NCBI RefSeq assembly: GCF_024919275.1
Contig: NZ_JANWGH010000001.1
Location: 248,001-312,000 of the forward strand
DNA from: Algoriphagus limi
GTDB taxonomy: Bacteria > Bacteroidota > Bacteroidia > Cytophagales > Cyclobacteriaceae
Length of the DNA: 64,000 nt
Direction: 5' to 3'
The position numbers and the translations under genes are program-made. Within the stretch, counting starts at the first letter, position 1. Every line of letters starts with the position of its first letter. Of this stretch, positions 42,451 through 50,156 are shown one piece after another. The notes beneath the pieces were generated by a model. That model did not search any database. It had not been told where the DNA came from and saw only the letters and a program-made list of their open reading frames with translations.

Positions 42451-43698
42451 TTAGCCTTTATCCAAGACTTGAAGATAAATCTTTTCCAAATCACCTACCA
42501 TACGCTTCATACTGAAATTCCGCTCTACTTGTGATCTCGCTGCTTTTCCGAGGCTGGATTGTAATTTATTATCATTCAGAATTTTCAAACAGTATTCCTC
42601 TAGCTCTTCCCAATCATCGATTCCGGATAAGTAGCCTTGTACTCCATGTTGGATAACCTCTCCAATTCCACCAGCTCGGGTTGCAACTACCGGAATCTCA
42701 CAGGCCATTGCCTCCAGCATCGCTATGGGAAGCCCTTCGAATTCCGAGCTACTGAGGTAAATATCCATAATGTTAAGGTAGGGGACTACCTCTTTTTGTA
42801 CCCCGACTAGATGGAAATTTTTAGCCTTTCCTGAAGAATAGATTTGCTTTTCCAATCTTCCCCTCCATTCTCCATCACCTACCAAGAGAAAATGTACATC
42901 CTGCCTTTTTTCCAAAATCCGCAAAGCCAGCTCCACCCATAACCAAAGCCGCTTTTGCGACCGAAAGACGGCTACCTTCCCAATCACTTTCGCCTCTTTT
43001 GGGATTTTTAATTTTGATTTTAAGTCTCTTACCGAAATTGGTTTAGGGATAGCTACTTCTTTTTCTTTATTCACCTCAATTCCTAACTCCTCAATCCCCA
43101 ATCCCTTTTCTCTATCCTCTATCGTCTTGCTACTTACTACTTGCTTCTTGATACTCTTAAATACTTCCGTATTCACTCCATTTTGAACAACCTGAATTTT
43201 GGGCTTTTCCCCTCTTTTATAAGGATCCCAAATAGAGTTCAATTGCATGGATAAGGCTACCTCATTGGATACTGCAATAGCGACATCCTGCTTTTTGAAA
43301 GTTAGTCGATTACCCCAATAGGAAACCTTATTGTAGCGATCCCAGGTATTGTGTTCGGTGTAGACGATAGGAATATCAACTTGTCTTCCCACCGCTCGGG
43401 CCAGGATACCTGCCCAGGGAAGATGGGCGTGAATGATTTGAAATCCGTTTTCTAAAATGAATTTTTTGACCTTAGAAACTTGAAAAAATAGACCCAGATT
43501 TCCAGAAGGGATAAGATGAACTTGAATCCCTGCTCTTTCCAGTTCGTCTATGATATTTTCTTTTTGACGATAAAAGTAGAGGCAGTGAAACTCGAAGCGG
43601 CTTTGGTCATGAACCAAAGCAGTTTCAGGAATCAGTTTCTCAGCTCCACCTCGGCCGAGGGATTTAATCAGGTGGAGTATTTTGATCTTTTGGGTCAA
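42451..43698 (-). CDS. Glycosyltransferase family 4 with repeat-derived linker
   Basis: The 415-residue GT-B protein begins IKILHLIKSLGRGGAEKLI. VVQNGVNTEVF ends the N-domain, and the donor domain has VAVFRSQKRLWLWVE, FLLVGDGEWRG and SSSEFEGLPIAMLEAMACE. Between the domains (about residues 183-225) lies a charged stretch containing KTIEDREKGLGIEELGIE that ordinary GT4 enzymes lack. The DNA here (43078-43125) is the purine-rich word array read in the sense direction. This is the same structural position as the insertion in the gene at 35031. It stands alone on the minus strand. Confidence 0.88.
   Translation of the reverse strand: MTQKIKILHLIKSLGRGGAEKLIPETALVHDQSRFEFHCLYFYRQKENIIDELERAGIQVHLIPSGNLGLFFQVSKVKKFILENGFQIIHAHLPWAGILARAVGRQVDIPIVYTEHNTWDRYNKVSYWGNRLTFKKQDVAIAVSNEVALSMQLNSIWDPYKRGEKPKIQVVQNGVNTEVFKSIKKQVVSSKTIEDREKGLGIEELGIEVNKEKEVAIPKPISVRDLKSKLKIPKEAKVIGKVAVFRSQKRLWLWVELALRILEKRQDVHFLLVGDGEWRGRLEKQIYSSGKAKNFHLVGVQKEVVPYLNIMDIYLSSSEFEGLPIAMLEAMACEIPVVATRAGGIGEVIQHGVQGYLSGIDDWEELEEYCLKILNDNKLQSSLGKAARSQVERNFSMKRMVGDLEKIYLQVLDKG
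43078..43125 (-). repeat. Purine-rich word array (coding strand) inside the GT4 linker
   Basis: On the plus strand the words read CCTCAATCCCCAATCCC and TCTCTATCCTCTATCG, as in the pyrimidine blocks at 40617 and 41174. On the coding strand they are purine-rich and stop-free. A neighbouring segment (about 43126-43160, TACTTACTACTTGC) looks like a further word family. Confidence 0.75.
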
Positions 43699-43795
43699 TG
43701 TGCCTACTGTTAGTATGCAAACCTAAGGAAAGGTGCCTTGAGAATAAAATAAACGGTGCTAAAAAGACCTTGAAGGTTTTGATATCGTGTCCCTC

Positions 43796-43890
43796 TTGCT
43801 GGCACTAACTTCTAGTTTCCTAACAAGGATTATGGGCTAGCGCTTGAAAAAAATATATCCAATATACCCACGGTTAAAACCGCGGGCTAT
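43796..43890 (+). repeat. REP-like composite element, copy 1 (degenerate)
   Basis: It starts TTGCTGGCAC, then GCTAGCGCTTG as a decayed partner of GCGCCAGCGCTT, then a palindrome CCCACGGTT/AACCGCGGG (43867-43886) followed by CTATTG. Copies 2 and 3 lie at 45310 and 45507. Copy 1 and copies 2-3 stand on opposite sides of the GNAT gene. Confidence 0.75.
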
Positions 43891-44213
43891 TGATTTATAT
43901 AGCCGTCGTGAGTGCCTGGCTGCCATAGGCGAGGTTATCAAGTTTAGACCCCGCTGGGGCCTTAATCCCCTTTGCTACTGAATAGCTAATTATAAAGCGA
44001 GTCTTTCTAATAAGGCGACACATCATGTAAGGAATATCTTCTGCTGTGGTGGGAAAGCACGACTGAGGTGCGTATATCTAGCCGAAGGCGTATCTTACGA
44101 AGCGCAGCTGAGTGTTTCTTCTGCCACGGCAGGCAGGCGCTGAACGAAGTGAAGCATATCTCACTGAAAGCATATTTCGCCGTAGGCATATTCAACCTTA
44201 TTTCCCAATTAAT
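43891..44213 (+). repeat. Gene-free mosaic of short dispersed repeat words
   Basis: No credible gene is present. Short motifs recur: GCCGAAGGCGTATC, GCCGTAGGCATATT, CTGCCACGGCAGGCAGGCG, GAAGTGAAGCATATC, and GGCTGCCATAGGCGAGG, which resembles a segment nested in REP-like copy 3. The region lies between the GT4 and GNAT minus-strand genes. Confidence 0.6.
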
Positions 44214-45137
44214 TTAAAACAACTCCAAATCCCCTAAACTCCATTTCCAATCCAGAAATCTAGGATCCAATCCATCCTGAAGTTTCCGGAGGGTGACTAG
44301 TGGACCTTGGGTTAATATTGGAACAGATCCTAAATTGAGAATTTTGGAATCATAGGTTAAGCCTGAGAAACTAATCCATACCGCTCCACTTTTTTTGCTT
44401 AATTCCTTGAATTGCTTTTGGAGTTCCTGCTTTTTGAAATTTGGGAATGTGAATAAATTTGTTACCCGAAGCTCCTTGCCTTTTTTACCATCCTTAAGTC
44501 GGTAAACCAATAAAAAAGTCTCCTCATCGCTTAAATAATGGTAGTTTGTAATAGGACAAGTTGAATAACGCCAATGAAGGTATCCCGGAACAATTTTCGT
44601 TTGAATCCCTGGTAGAATCGGATACTCATTTTCGATTTTCTTGATCAATGAGTCTATTTGAAACCAATCGGAAGCGGGGAGAGATTCTTTAGATTTTTGG
44701 GGAACTTTTAGCTTGATTTTAAGGGGAAGCTTCCCCCAGGTTTCCCAACCCATTTTCAGGTATCCGGGAAGACTTTTTTCGTTTGGGGTATTGAAAATGA
44801 ATTGAACCCCTTCATTTTGTAATTCTTCAAGAAGTTTGAGGGTGAGTTGAGTGAAAAAGCCTTTTCCTTGATAAGCAGGATGGATGGCAGTGTCCACAGC
44901 TCGTCCTGAAAGGATTGTTTGATTTTTATCTTGAAACTCCCATCTTAAGAATGTTCGAATACCGGTCAGCTTTCCCTCATCTTCTGCTACCAAAATCGGA
45001 GATTTTCCGAAGGGATTTTGTTCATGTTTCCACTTCCAAAATGCCTCTGATTTCGGCATAAGGCTCTCCCCCAAGGATTCTTTGAGAAGTTGGATGATTT
45101 GGGGGATATCGGCTTCGGTTCCTTTTCGAAATAACAT
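44214..45137 (-). CDS. GNAT family N-acetyltransferase
   Basis: The 307-residue protein begins MLFRKGTEADIPQII and has the GNAT acetyl-CoA loop as RAVDTAIHPAYQGKGFF, preceded by LVAEDEGKLTGIRTF and followed by FIFNTPNEKSLPGYLKMGW. The second half (about residues 150-307) looks like a second, degenerate acyl-acceptor domain, as in some sugar or peptide acetyltransferases of polysaccharide loci. It is a lone gene between repeat-rich spacers. The substrate is unknown; acetylation of an amino sugar is one possibility. Confidence 0.8.
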   Translation of the reverse strand: MLFRKGTEADIPQIIQLLKESLGESLMPKSEAFWKWKHEQNPFGKSPILVAEDEGKLTGIRTFLRWEFQDKNQTILSGRAVDTAIHPAYQGKGFFTQLTLKLLEELQNEGVQFIFNTPNEKSLPGYLKMGWETWGKLPLKIKLKVPQKSKESLPASDWFQIDSLIKKIENEYPILPGIQTKIVPGYLHWRYSTCPITNYHYLSDEETFLLVYRLKDGKKGKELRVTNLFTFPNFKKQELQKQFKELSKKSGAVWISFSGLTYDSKILNLGSVPILTQGPLVTLRKLQDGLDPRFLDWKWSLGDLELF

Positions 45138-45306
45138 CCTCTAAAAATAGAATACTTTGTTTAAATCGGCTAGGAGTTTCTTTTTGGTGTTATCTGAGAT
45201 TGTAATCCAAAAGGAACATATCCTGCTCGGGAATAGAAAAAACTTCGATATTCATCATTCTACATTCGATATTTAAAATCTTTATTAATCCTGAATTTCC
45301 ATTTCC
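45138..45306 (-). other. Upstream spacer of the GNAT gene
   Basis: No gene is seen. ACTTCGATATTCATCATTCT (about 45243-45262) recurs at about 45674-45693, so two copies of a short direct repeat enclose REP-like copies 2 and 3. Confidence 0.5.
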
Positions 45307-45309
45307 ATC

Positions 45310-45410
45310 TTGCTGGCACAAATTACTCATTTCCATTCTTTAGATTCTGCGCCAGCGCTTTAATGGAGGGGGACTTTTTTACCCGGGGTTGAAACCCCGG
45401 GCTACCAATG
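45310..45410 (+). repeat. REP-like composite element, copy 2 (best preserved)
   Basis: TTGCTGGCAC (45310-45319) is followed by TTTAGATTCTGCGCCAGCG. Then comes a perfect hairpin CCCGGGGTT-GA-AACCCCGGG (45382-45401) followed by CTAC. GCTGGC at the start and GCCAGC in the middle are inverted, giving two nested palindromes. Confidence 0.82.
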
Positions 45411-45506
45411 TTGGGCTCCTCTGGAGCCTACTCAAAATCTAAAATATTCATTATTCTATTTTAGAAATTGTCAATTCCTAAACTTTCCTAAAACCTCATT
45501 TCCATT

Positions 45507-45612
45507 TTGCTGGCACCGATTATTCTTTTTCATTTTTTAGATTGTGCGCCAGCGTTGGCTGCGGAGGCGGATCTCCGGTACCCACGGTTAAAACCATGGC
45601 CTGTCTGCCGTA
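45507..45612 (+). repeat. REP-like composite element, copy 3, with nested insertion
   Basis: TTGCTGGCAC (45507-45516) and TTTAGATTGTGCGCCAGCG follow copy 2 closely. The distal hairpin CCCACGGTTAAAACCATGG is split from its usual GGGCTATTG ending by about 16 nt (CTGTCTGCCGTAGGCG), itself a small palindromic repeat. This shows insertion of one repeat into another. Confidence 0.78.
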
Positions 45613-45671
45613 GGCGGGGCTATTGAAATTTGGCTCGGAAGTAGTCTTTTTCCTCGTGAGACCTATTCAAT

Positions 45672-45860
45672 AACTTCGATATTCATCATTCTGCATTCCT
45701 CATTCCCCATTCCCCATTCCTCATTCCCCATTTCTCATTCCCCATTCCCCATTCCTCATTCCTCATTTCTCATTCAACATTCATAATTCTTCATTATTTC
45801 ATCAATCCACCTCGTATTTCGTACATCGTAAATCGTACTTCATAAATCATGCTTCGTATT
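45672..45860 (+). repeat. Degenerate word array upstream of wza
   Basis: Words of the type CATTCCCCATTCCTCATT run to about 45800. They are followed by words of the type TCGTACATCGTAAATCG and TCGTACTTCATAAATC. No gene is present in the 790 bp between the GNAT start and wza. Confidence 0.8.
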
Positions 45861-45896
45861 TTCCCTTTTTCTACTTCTTCACCCCAACAAATTATC

Positions 45897-45904
45897 TATA
45901 TTTG
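45897..45904 (+). promoter_or_regulatory. TATATTTG -7 element before wza
   Basis: Exact TAnnTTTG match, 23 nt before the ATG at 45928. No obvious TTTG -33 is seen about 20 nt upstream. A GAGAGG follows at 45904-45909. The same octamer precedes the Wzy-like gene. Confidence 0.5.
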
Positions 45905-45927
45905 AGAGGCTTTTGCATTTTATGTGT

Positions 45928-46752
45928 ATGAGAAAAATCTCACTGTATTTTCTTTTTTTATTGCTTTTGGGAGCTAGCTGCATAAGCAATAAACGAATTA
46001 CCTACCTTCAAAATTTATCTGATAGCACTTCCTATGAATTGAATGAGTTTATTCCTTTCGCAGAAATAGATTATGAATATATTCTCCAGCCTTATGACAT
46101 GGTAGAGATTGACTTTGCGTCTTCTGATGAAGAATTGACGGAGGCTTTTTCCTATCAAAATAGTCGCAATATGGGAGGAATCCGTGGAGGTGCAGGAGGT
46201 GGCACTGGCCAAGGTTCAGATCCCCTTTACTTTATGGGTTATTCCATAGATAAAGATGGAATGGTGGAAGTTCCTAAATTGGGAAAGATCAAAATCGCCG
46301 GTCTTACTGAAGAGCAGGCAAAAGAGAAGGTAGAAACTGAAATCAATAAGTTTTTTAAGGAGGAAGTTTATGTCAAACTTCGAATTGCTGGGATACGCTA
46401 TACCACCTTAGGTGAATTCAATAGCGTGGGAGTTCAGATTATTTATAAAAACAGAGCCACCATTTTTGATGCCTTAGCTAATTCTGGAGAAACAACCTTG
46501 CTTGGTAAGAAAAACAAGCTTTTTATAATTCGTCAATATGATGGGGGAGTAAAAATTCATCAGATTAACTTGAATGACCGAGCCTTGTTGGCTAGTCCTT
46601 TTTATTTCATTCAACCCAATGATATTTTGTACATGGAACCGATGAAAATCCGACAAATCGGTACTGCAGATAACTTAACTGCCTCGCTTGCACTTTTTGC
46701 AGGATTGCTGGCATCTACTTTGTTAATCATTAACTTAGTAACAGGGAATTAA
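45928..46752 (+). CDS. wza: Wza-like outer-membrane polysaccharide export lipoprotein
   Basis: From the ATG at 45928 the protein has 274 residues and starts with a lipoprotein signal ending LLGASC (Cys18); ATG 45922 and TTG 45913 are less likely because they add residues ahead of the signal. The body has the Poly_export pattern (YEYILQPYDMVEIDF), a Gly-rich insertion (about residues 84-102), DGMVEVPKLGKIKIAGLTEEQA, and an SLBB region (ILYMEPMKIRQIG). A C-terminal hydrophobic segment follows. It would form the outer-membrane channel for a capsule-type glycan. The kinase partner wzc follows after 5 nt. Confidence 0.92.
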   Translation: MRKISLYFLFLLLLGASCISNKRITYLQNLSDSTSYELNEFIPFAEIDYEYILQPYDMVEIDFASSDEELTEAFSYQNSRNMGGIRGGAGGGTGQGSDPLYFMGYSIDKDGMVEVPKLGKIKIAGLTEEQAKEKVETEINKFFKEEVYVKLRIAGIRYTTLGEFNSVGVQIIYKNRATIFDALANSGETTLLGKKNKLFIIRQYDGGVKIHQINLNDRALLASPFYFIQPNDILYMEPMKIRQIGTADNLTASLALFAGLLASTLLIINLVTGN

Positions 46753-46757
46753 GTACC

Positions 46758-49217
46758 ATGGAGAAGTTAGATCTCAGTCAATTAGATAATGAAGAAAAAG
46801 CATTAGAGATTCGCTACGTCGTAGCGAAATATTCTCGGTATTGGCCATGGTATGCTCTTTTCATTATAATATTTCTGATTGGCGTTTTCCTCTTTCATCG
46901 ATATACAGTGGAGGAATATGAAGTTCGGGGATCAATAGTGATTAAGACTAACAATTCTCCAGAATCAAGAATTCTAGACAGATCTAATATTTTTAATTCA
47001 GGTCCTAATCTTGAAAATGACATCCTTCGGCTACGTTCCAAAAATTTGGCTCGGGAGGCTTTAAAAAAATTACACTTTGATGTAGAGTATTTTGCTAAAA
47101 CTAATATTAAGGACATTGAATTATATGATCGATCTCCTATCAGAATTGATGTGGATTGGAATCATTTGCAGGTGACAGATACTCCTGTAGAGTTAGTAAT
47201 TCTATCCGATGAGAATTTTAAGTTGATGCCTCCGGAAGGTAGTGTTTTGGATTTTAATCCTGCTCAAGCTGCTGGAGATGAAAATGTTTTTAATAAGACT
47301 TACACTTTTGGACAAGAGGTAGAAACGGCCCGATCAAAGTTTACAGTTCATTTGGTAAATCCAGGCAGGGTAGGTGACATCGTTATCTTTAAATTCATCA
47401 ACCCTTCAACTTTGGAAGATCGTTTGGCAAGATCAGTAAGTGTTTCCCTTGAAACTCATTTTAGTTCAGTCTTAACCATTACTACCACCACCAAAGTGGT
47501 AGAAAAAGGAAGGGACTATATCAATGCCTTGATGGAGTCCTACATTGATTATGACCTGAATGAGAAAAACAAAATTCAGGAAAATACTATCTCCTTTATC
47601 GAAGAGCAGTTAGGCTACTTGGAGGATTCTTTGAAGCAAAAAGAAAGGGAACTCCAGGAGTTTAAGGTTGAAAATAAATTGTTGGATGTCTCTGCAGAAT
47701 TTTCTAATATCCTGAGCAAAATGAATTCCCTAGATGAGCAAAATGCTGAATTGGATTATCAGCTGGCTTATTTTGAGGAAATTAAACGCTATATGGAGCA
47801 GAAGAGTAAAGATTTTTCTGATGTGATTGCTCCATCTGTAATCGGTGTTCCTGATCCTTTGTTAAATGGTTTGATACAAACCTTGGTTACCCTTTCACAA
47901 GACCGAAGAAAGTTACTAGCCACTGTAAATGAAAACCATCCCGAGGTGATCAAGATCGATGTGCAAATGGAAAAAGTCCAGGATGCACTTTTTGAGAATG
48001 TGGTTAACCTTATTGAAAACACGAAAAAGCAACAGCGAAGCATTCAGCGAGAAATTGCCAACTATGATGCGGAGTTTGCAACACTTCCTGAATCCGAATC
48101 GCAGTACACTGGGATCTTTAGAGAGTTTAAGCTCCGAGAATCACTTTATACCTATTTGCTTGAAAAGCGTGCAGAAGCAGGAATTGCAAGAGCTTCAAAT
48201 GTTTCAGATAATGCAATTTTAGATACAGCCAAACAAGGGACTTTGGTCTTTCCTAAGAAGCAGCAAAACTATGCTTTGGCTGTTGTTATGGGCTTTTTAA
48301 TCCCATTTGGCTTCATTGTAATGCGGGATATTTTTGATGATACAATCAAGGATCAGCGCGATTTGAAGAAGCATTTCATGATTCCGCAATTGGGTATTAT
48401 TGGATTTTCTACCAAAGGCACCAATAAGGTGGTATTGGAGCATCCAAAGTCAGCTGTTGCTGAATCCTTCCGTTCCTTGAGATCTGCGATAACCTATTTA
48501 GCCAGTGGGAAAAATACAAAGAAGATATTGGTTACCTCCTCTGTTTCAGGTGAAGGAAAAACCTTTACTTCCTTGAATTTAGCTTCTGCTATGGCCTTGG
48601 GATCAAAGAAGACCGTTGTAGTGGGCGGTGATTTGCGTAGACCAAAATTGGCGGTTTATTTCAATCACAATGATAAGGTAGGACTCTCTTCTTATTTGAT
48701 TGGAAAAGTGCAGGCTGAGGAAATTGTATTCCCTTCAGAGCATGAAAATTTATTTTTCGTGCCATCAGGTGTTATCCCTCCAAATCCTGCCGAATTGTTA
48801 CAAACCCAGAGGCTAAAAGATTTCCTAGCCTACTTGGAATCTGAGTTTGATGTGGTTATTTTCGATACTCCTCCAATGGGATTGGTTTCCGAGACCATTG
48901 ATTTGATGCGTTTGTTTGACATCAATCTCTATGTGGTTAGACAGAATTATACTGTAAAAGACCACTTGGTAATGATTAATGACTTGTTCAATAACAAGCA
49001 GGTTTCCAATGTATATGGTGTATTCAATGGAATTATCAATTCCGGATACCACTATGAAGGTTACAACTACGGATACGGAAACACCTACTTATACTCTCAA
49101 AACAACAAGTACATGTATAATTACTACGGAGATGATTTGGAAACTAAAAAGAAGAAAATCAAATCCAAAAAGCCTTCAATTGTAAGCAAGCTTAAAAAGC
49201 TTTTCCGCACTAGGTAG
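46758..49217 (+). CDS. wzc: Wzc-like chain-length regulator and bacterial tyrosine kinase
   Basis: The 819-residue protein has a Wzz domain between two membrane helices (about residues 27-50 and 505-525), with a long periplasmic coiled coil (about 270-440; EEQLGYLEDSLKQKERELQE). The cytoplasmic BY-kinase has Walker A SSVSGEGKTFTS (about residue 595), Walker A' VVVGGDLRRPK, and Walker B FDVVIFDTPPMG. The usual first Asp of Walker A' (DxD) is Gly, a form I believe is common in Bacteroidota. A C-terminal tail holds 11 Tyr within about 30 residues (about 760-790), the expected autophosphorylation cluster. It controls polymer length and export through Wza. Confidence 0.93.
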   Translation: MEKLDLSQLDNEEKALEIRYVVAKYSRYWPWYALFIIIFLIGVFLFHRYTVEEYEVRGSIVIKTNNSPESRILDRSNIFNSGPNLENDILRLRSKNLAREALKKLHFDVEYFAKTNIKDIELYDRSPIRIDVDWNHLQVTDTPVELVILSDENFKLMPPEGSVLDFNPAQAAGDENVFNKTYTFGQEVETARSKFTVHLVNPGRVGDIVIFKFINPSTLEDRLARSVSVSLETHFSSVLTITTTTKVVEKGRDYINALMESYIDYDLNEKNKIQENTISFIEEQLGYLEDSLKQKERELQEFKVENKLLDVSAEFSNILSKMNSLDEQNAELDYQLAYFEEIKRYMEQKSKDFSDVIAPSVIGVPDPLLNGLIQTLVTLSQDRRKLLATVNENHPEVIKIDVQMEKVQDALFENVVNLIENTKKQQRSIQREIANYDAEFATLPESESQYTGIFREFKLRESLYTYLLEKRAEAGIARASNVSDNAILDTAKQGTLVFPKKQQNYALAVVMGFLIPFGFIVMRDIFDDTIKDQRDLKKHFMIPQLGIIGFSTKGTNKVVLEHPKSAVAESFRSLRSAITYLASGKNTKKILVTSSVSGEGKTFTSLNLASAMALGSKKTVVVGGDLRRPKLAVYFNHNDKVGLSSYLIGKVQAEEIVFPSEHENLFFVPSGVIPPNPAELLQTQRLKDFLAYLESEFDVVIFDTPPMGLVSETIDLMRLFDINLYVVRQNYTVKDHLVMINDLFNNKQVSNVYGVFNGIINSGYHYEGYNYGYGNTYLYSQNNKYMYNYYGDDLETKKKKIKSKKPSIVSKLKKLFRTR

Positions 49218-49236
49218 TTTTTCGATCCTATATTTC

Positions 49237-49263
49237 AGCTTCCAAGAATTTGGGAGCTTTTTT
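49237..49263 (+). terminator. Intrinsic terminator after wzc
   Basis: AGCTTCC pairs with GGGAGCT (one G-T pair) around an 8-nt loop and is followed by six T. It lies 20 bp after the wzc stop. Confidence 0.8.
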
Positions 49264-49349
49264 CTTTATTTTTCGAATATCTTGGTTCTTCATGCCTGCT
49301 CTAGCTACTTTCGCATTAGAATCAAATCTCTAGAATAAATCCCTGTTTG

Positions 49350-50144
49350 ATGGAGAAAAGTGTGTTCCATATTTCCCAAATGGATTGTCCTTCCGAGGAG
49401 AATTTGATCCAAATGAAACTGGATGGAATTGAAGGGATTAAAAATTTGGATTTTGATATTCCTAAAAGGACATTAACTGTATTTCATGAAGGAAATATTG
49501 AAGCCATCGAAAAGGCAATTTTGGATTTGAAATTGGGAGGGGATTTGGTTTCTACCGAGGAGATTGCTCATCAGGATTTTCAAAAGAATGCCCGGCAGCG
49601 CAAACTCCTTTGGACAGTTTTAGCCATCAATTTTGGGTTTTTTCTGATAGAAATCATCACGGGGTTCATTTCCAAATCCATGGGTTTGACAGCAGATAGC
49701 TTGGATATGCTAGCAGACTCTTTTGTGTATGGGATCAGTTTGTATGCTGTAGGAGGAACCTTAATTCGGAAGAAAAAGATTGCCAAAATTGCGGGATATT
49801 TCCAGATCTTTTTGGCTGTATTTGGATTCTTGGAGGTGTTGAGAAGGTTTTTCTTGGTAGATCAACTTCCGAATTTCAATACGATGATCATTATCTCATT
49901 CCTGTCTTTTTTAGCGAATGGATACTGTCTCTACCTTTTGCAAAAATCCAAGAGCAAGGATGAGGTTCATATGAAAGCCAGCATGATTTTTACTTCCAAT
50001 GATGTCATTATCAATTTAGGAGTTATTGTCGCGGGCTTGTTGGTTCATTGGTTGGATTCCAATAAACCGGATTTGGTAATAGGTACCATAGTTTTTGTCC
50101 TAGTTATCCAAGGAGCCCGAAGAATTTTGAAGTTGGGGGAGTAG
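49350..50144 (+). CDS. Cation diffusion facilitator-family transporter with HMA-like N-domain
   Basis: The protein has 264 residues from the ATG at 49350 (a TTG one codon earlier is possible). Residues 1-70 resemble a heavy-metal-associated fold (SVFHISQMDCPSEEN) but with a single Cys in place of CxxC. Then come five to six membrane helices with the CDF motif GLTADSLDMLADSFVYG and a second polar helix MIFTSNDVIINLG. It lacks the long cytoplasmic C-domain of many CDF proteins. It probably exports a divalent metal such as zinc or cobalt from the cytoplasm. Unrelated to the polysaccharide genes. Confidence 0.85.
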   Translation: MEKSVFHISQMDCPSEENLIQMKLDGIEGIKNLDFDIPKRTLTVFHEGNIEAIEKAILDLKLGGDLVSTEEIAHQDFQKNARQRKLLWTVLAINFGFFLIEIITGFISKSMGLTADSLDMLADSFVYGISLYAVGGTLIRKKKIAKIAGYFQIFLAVFGFLEVLRRFFLVDQLPNFNTMIIISFLSFLANGYCLYLLQKSKSKDEVHMKASMIFTSNDVIINLGVIVAGLLVHWLDSNKPDLVIGTIVFVLVIQGARRILKLGE

Positions 50145-50156
50145 TGAAGCTTTTTT

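Noticed and set aside
44007..44195. 62-codon minus-strand frame in the repeat mosaic
   Set aside because: Composed of repeat words, no export signal or family pattern, no coding-like composition.
45672..45860. CRISPR-like appearance of repeated short words
   Set aside because: Words are 7-9 nt and degenerate with no constant repeat/spacer lengths and no cas genes.
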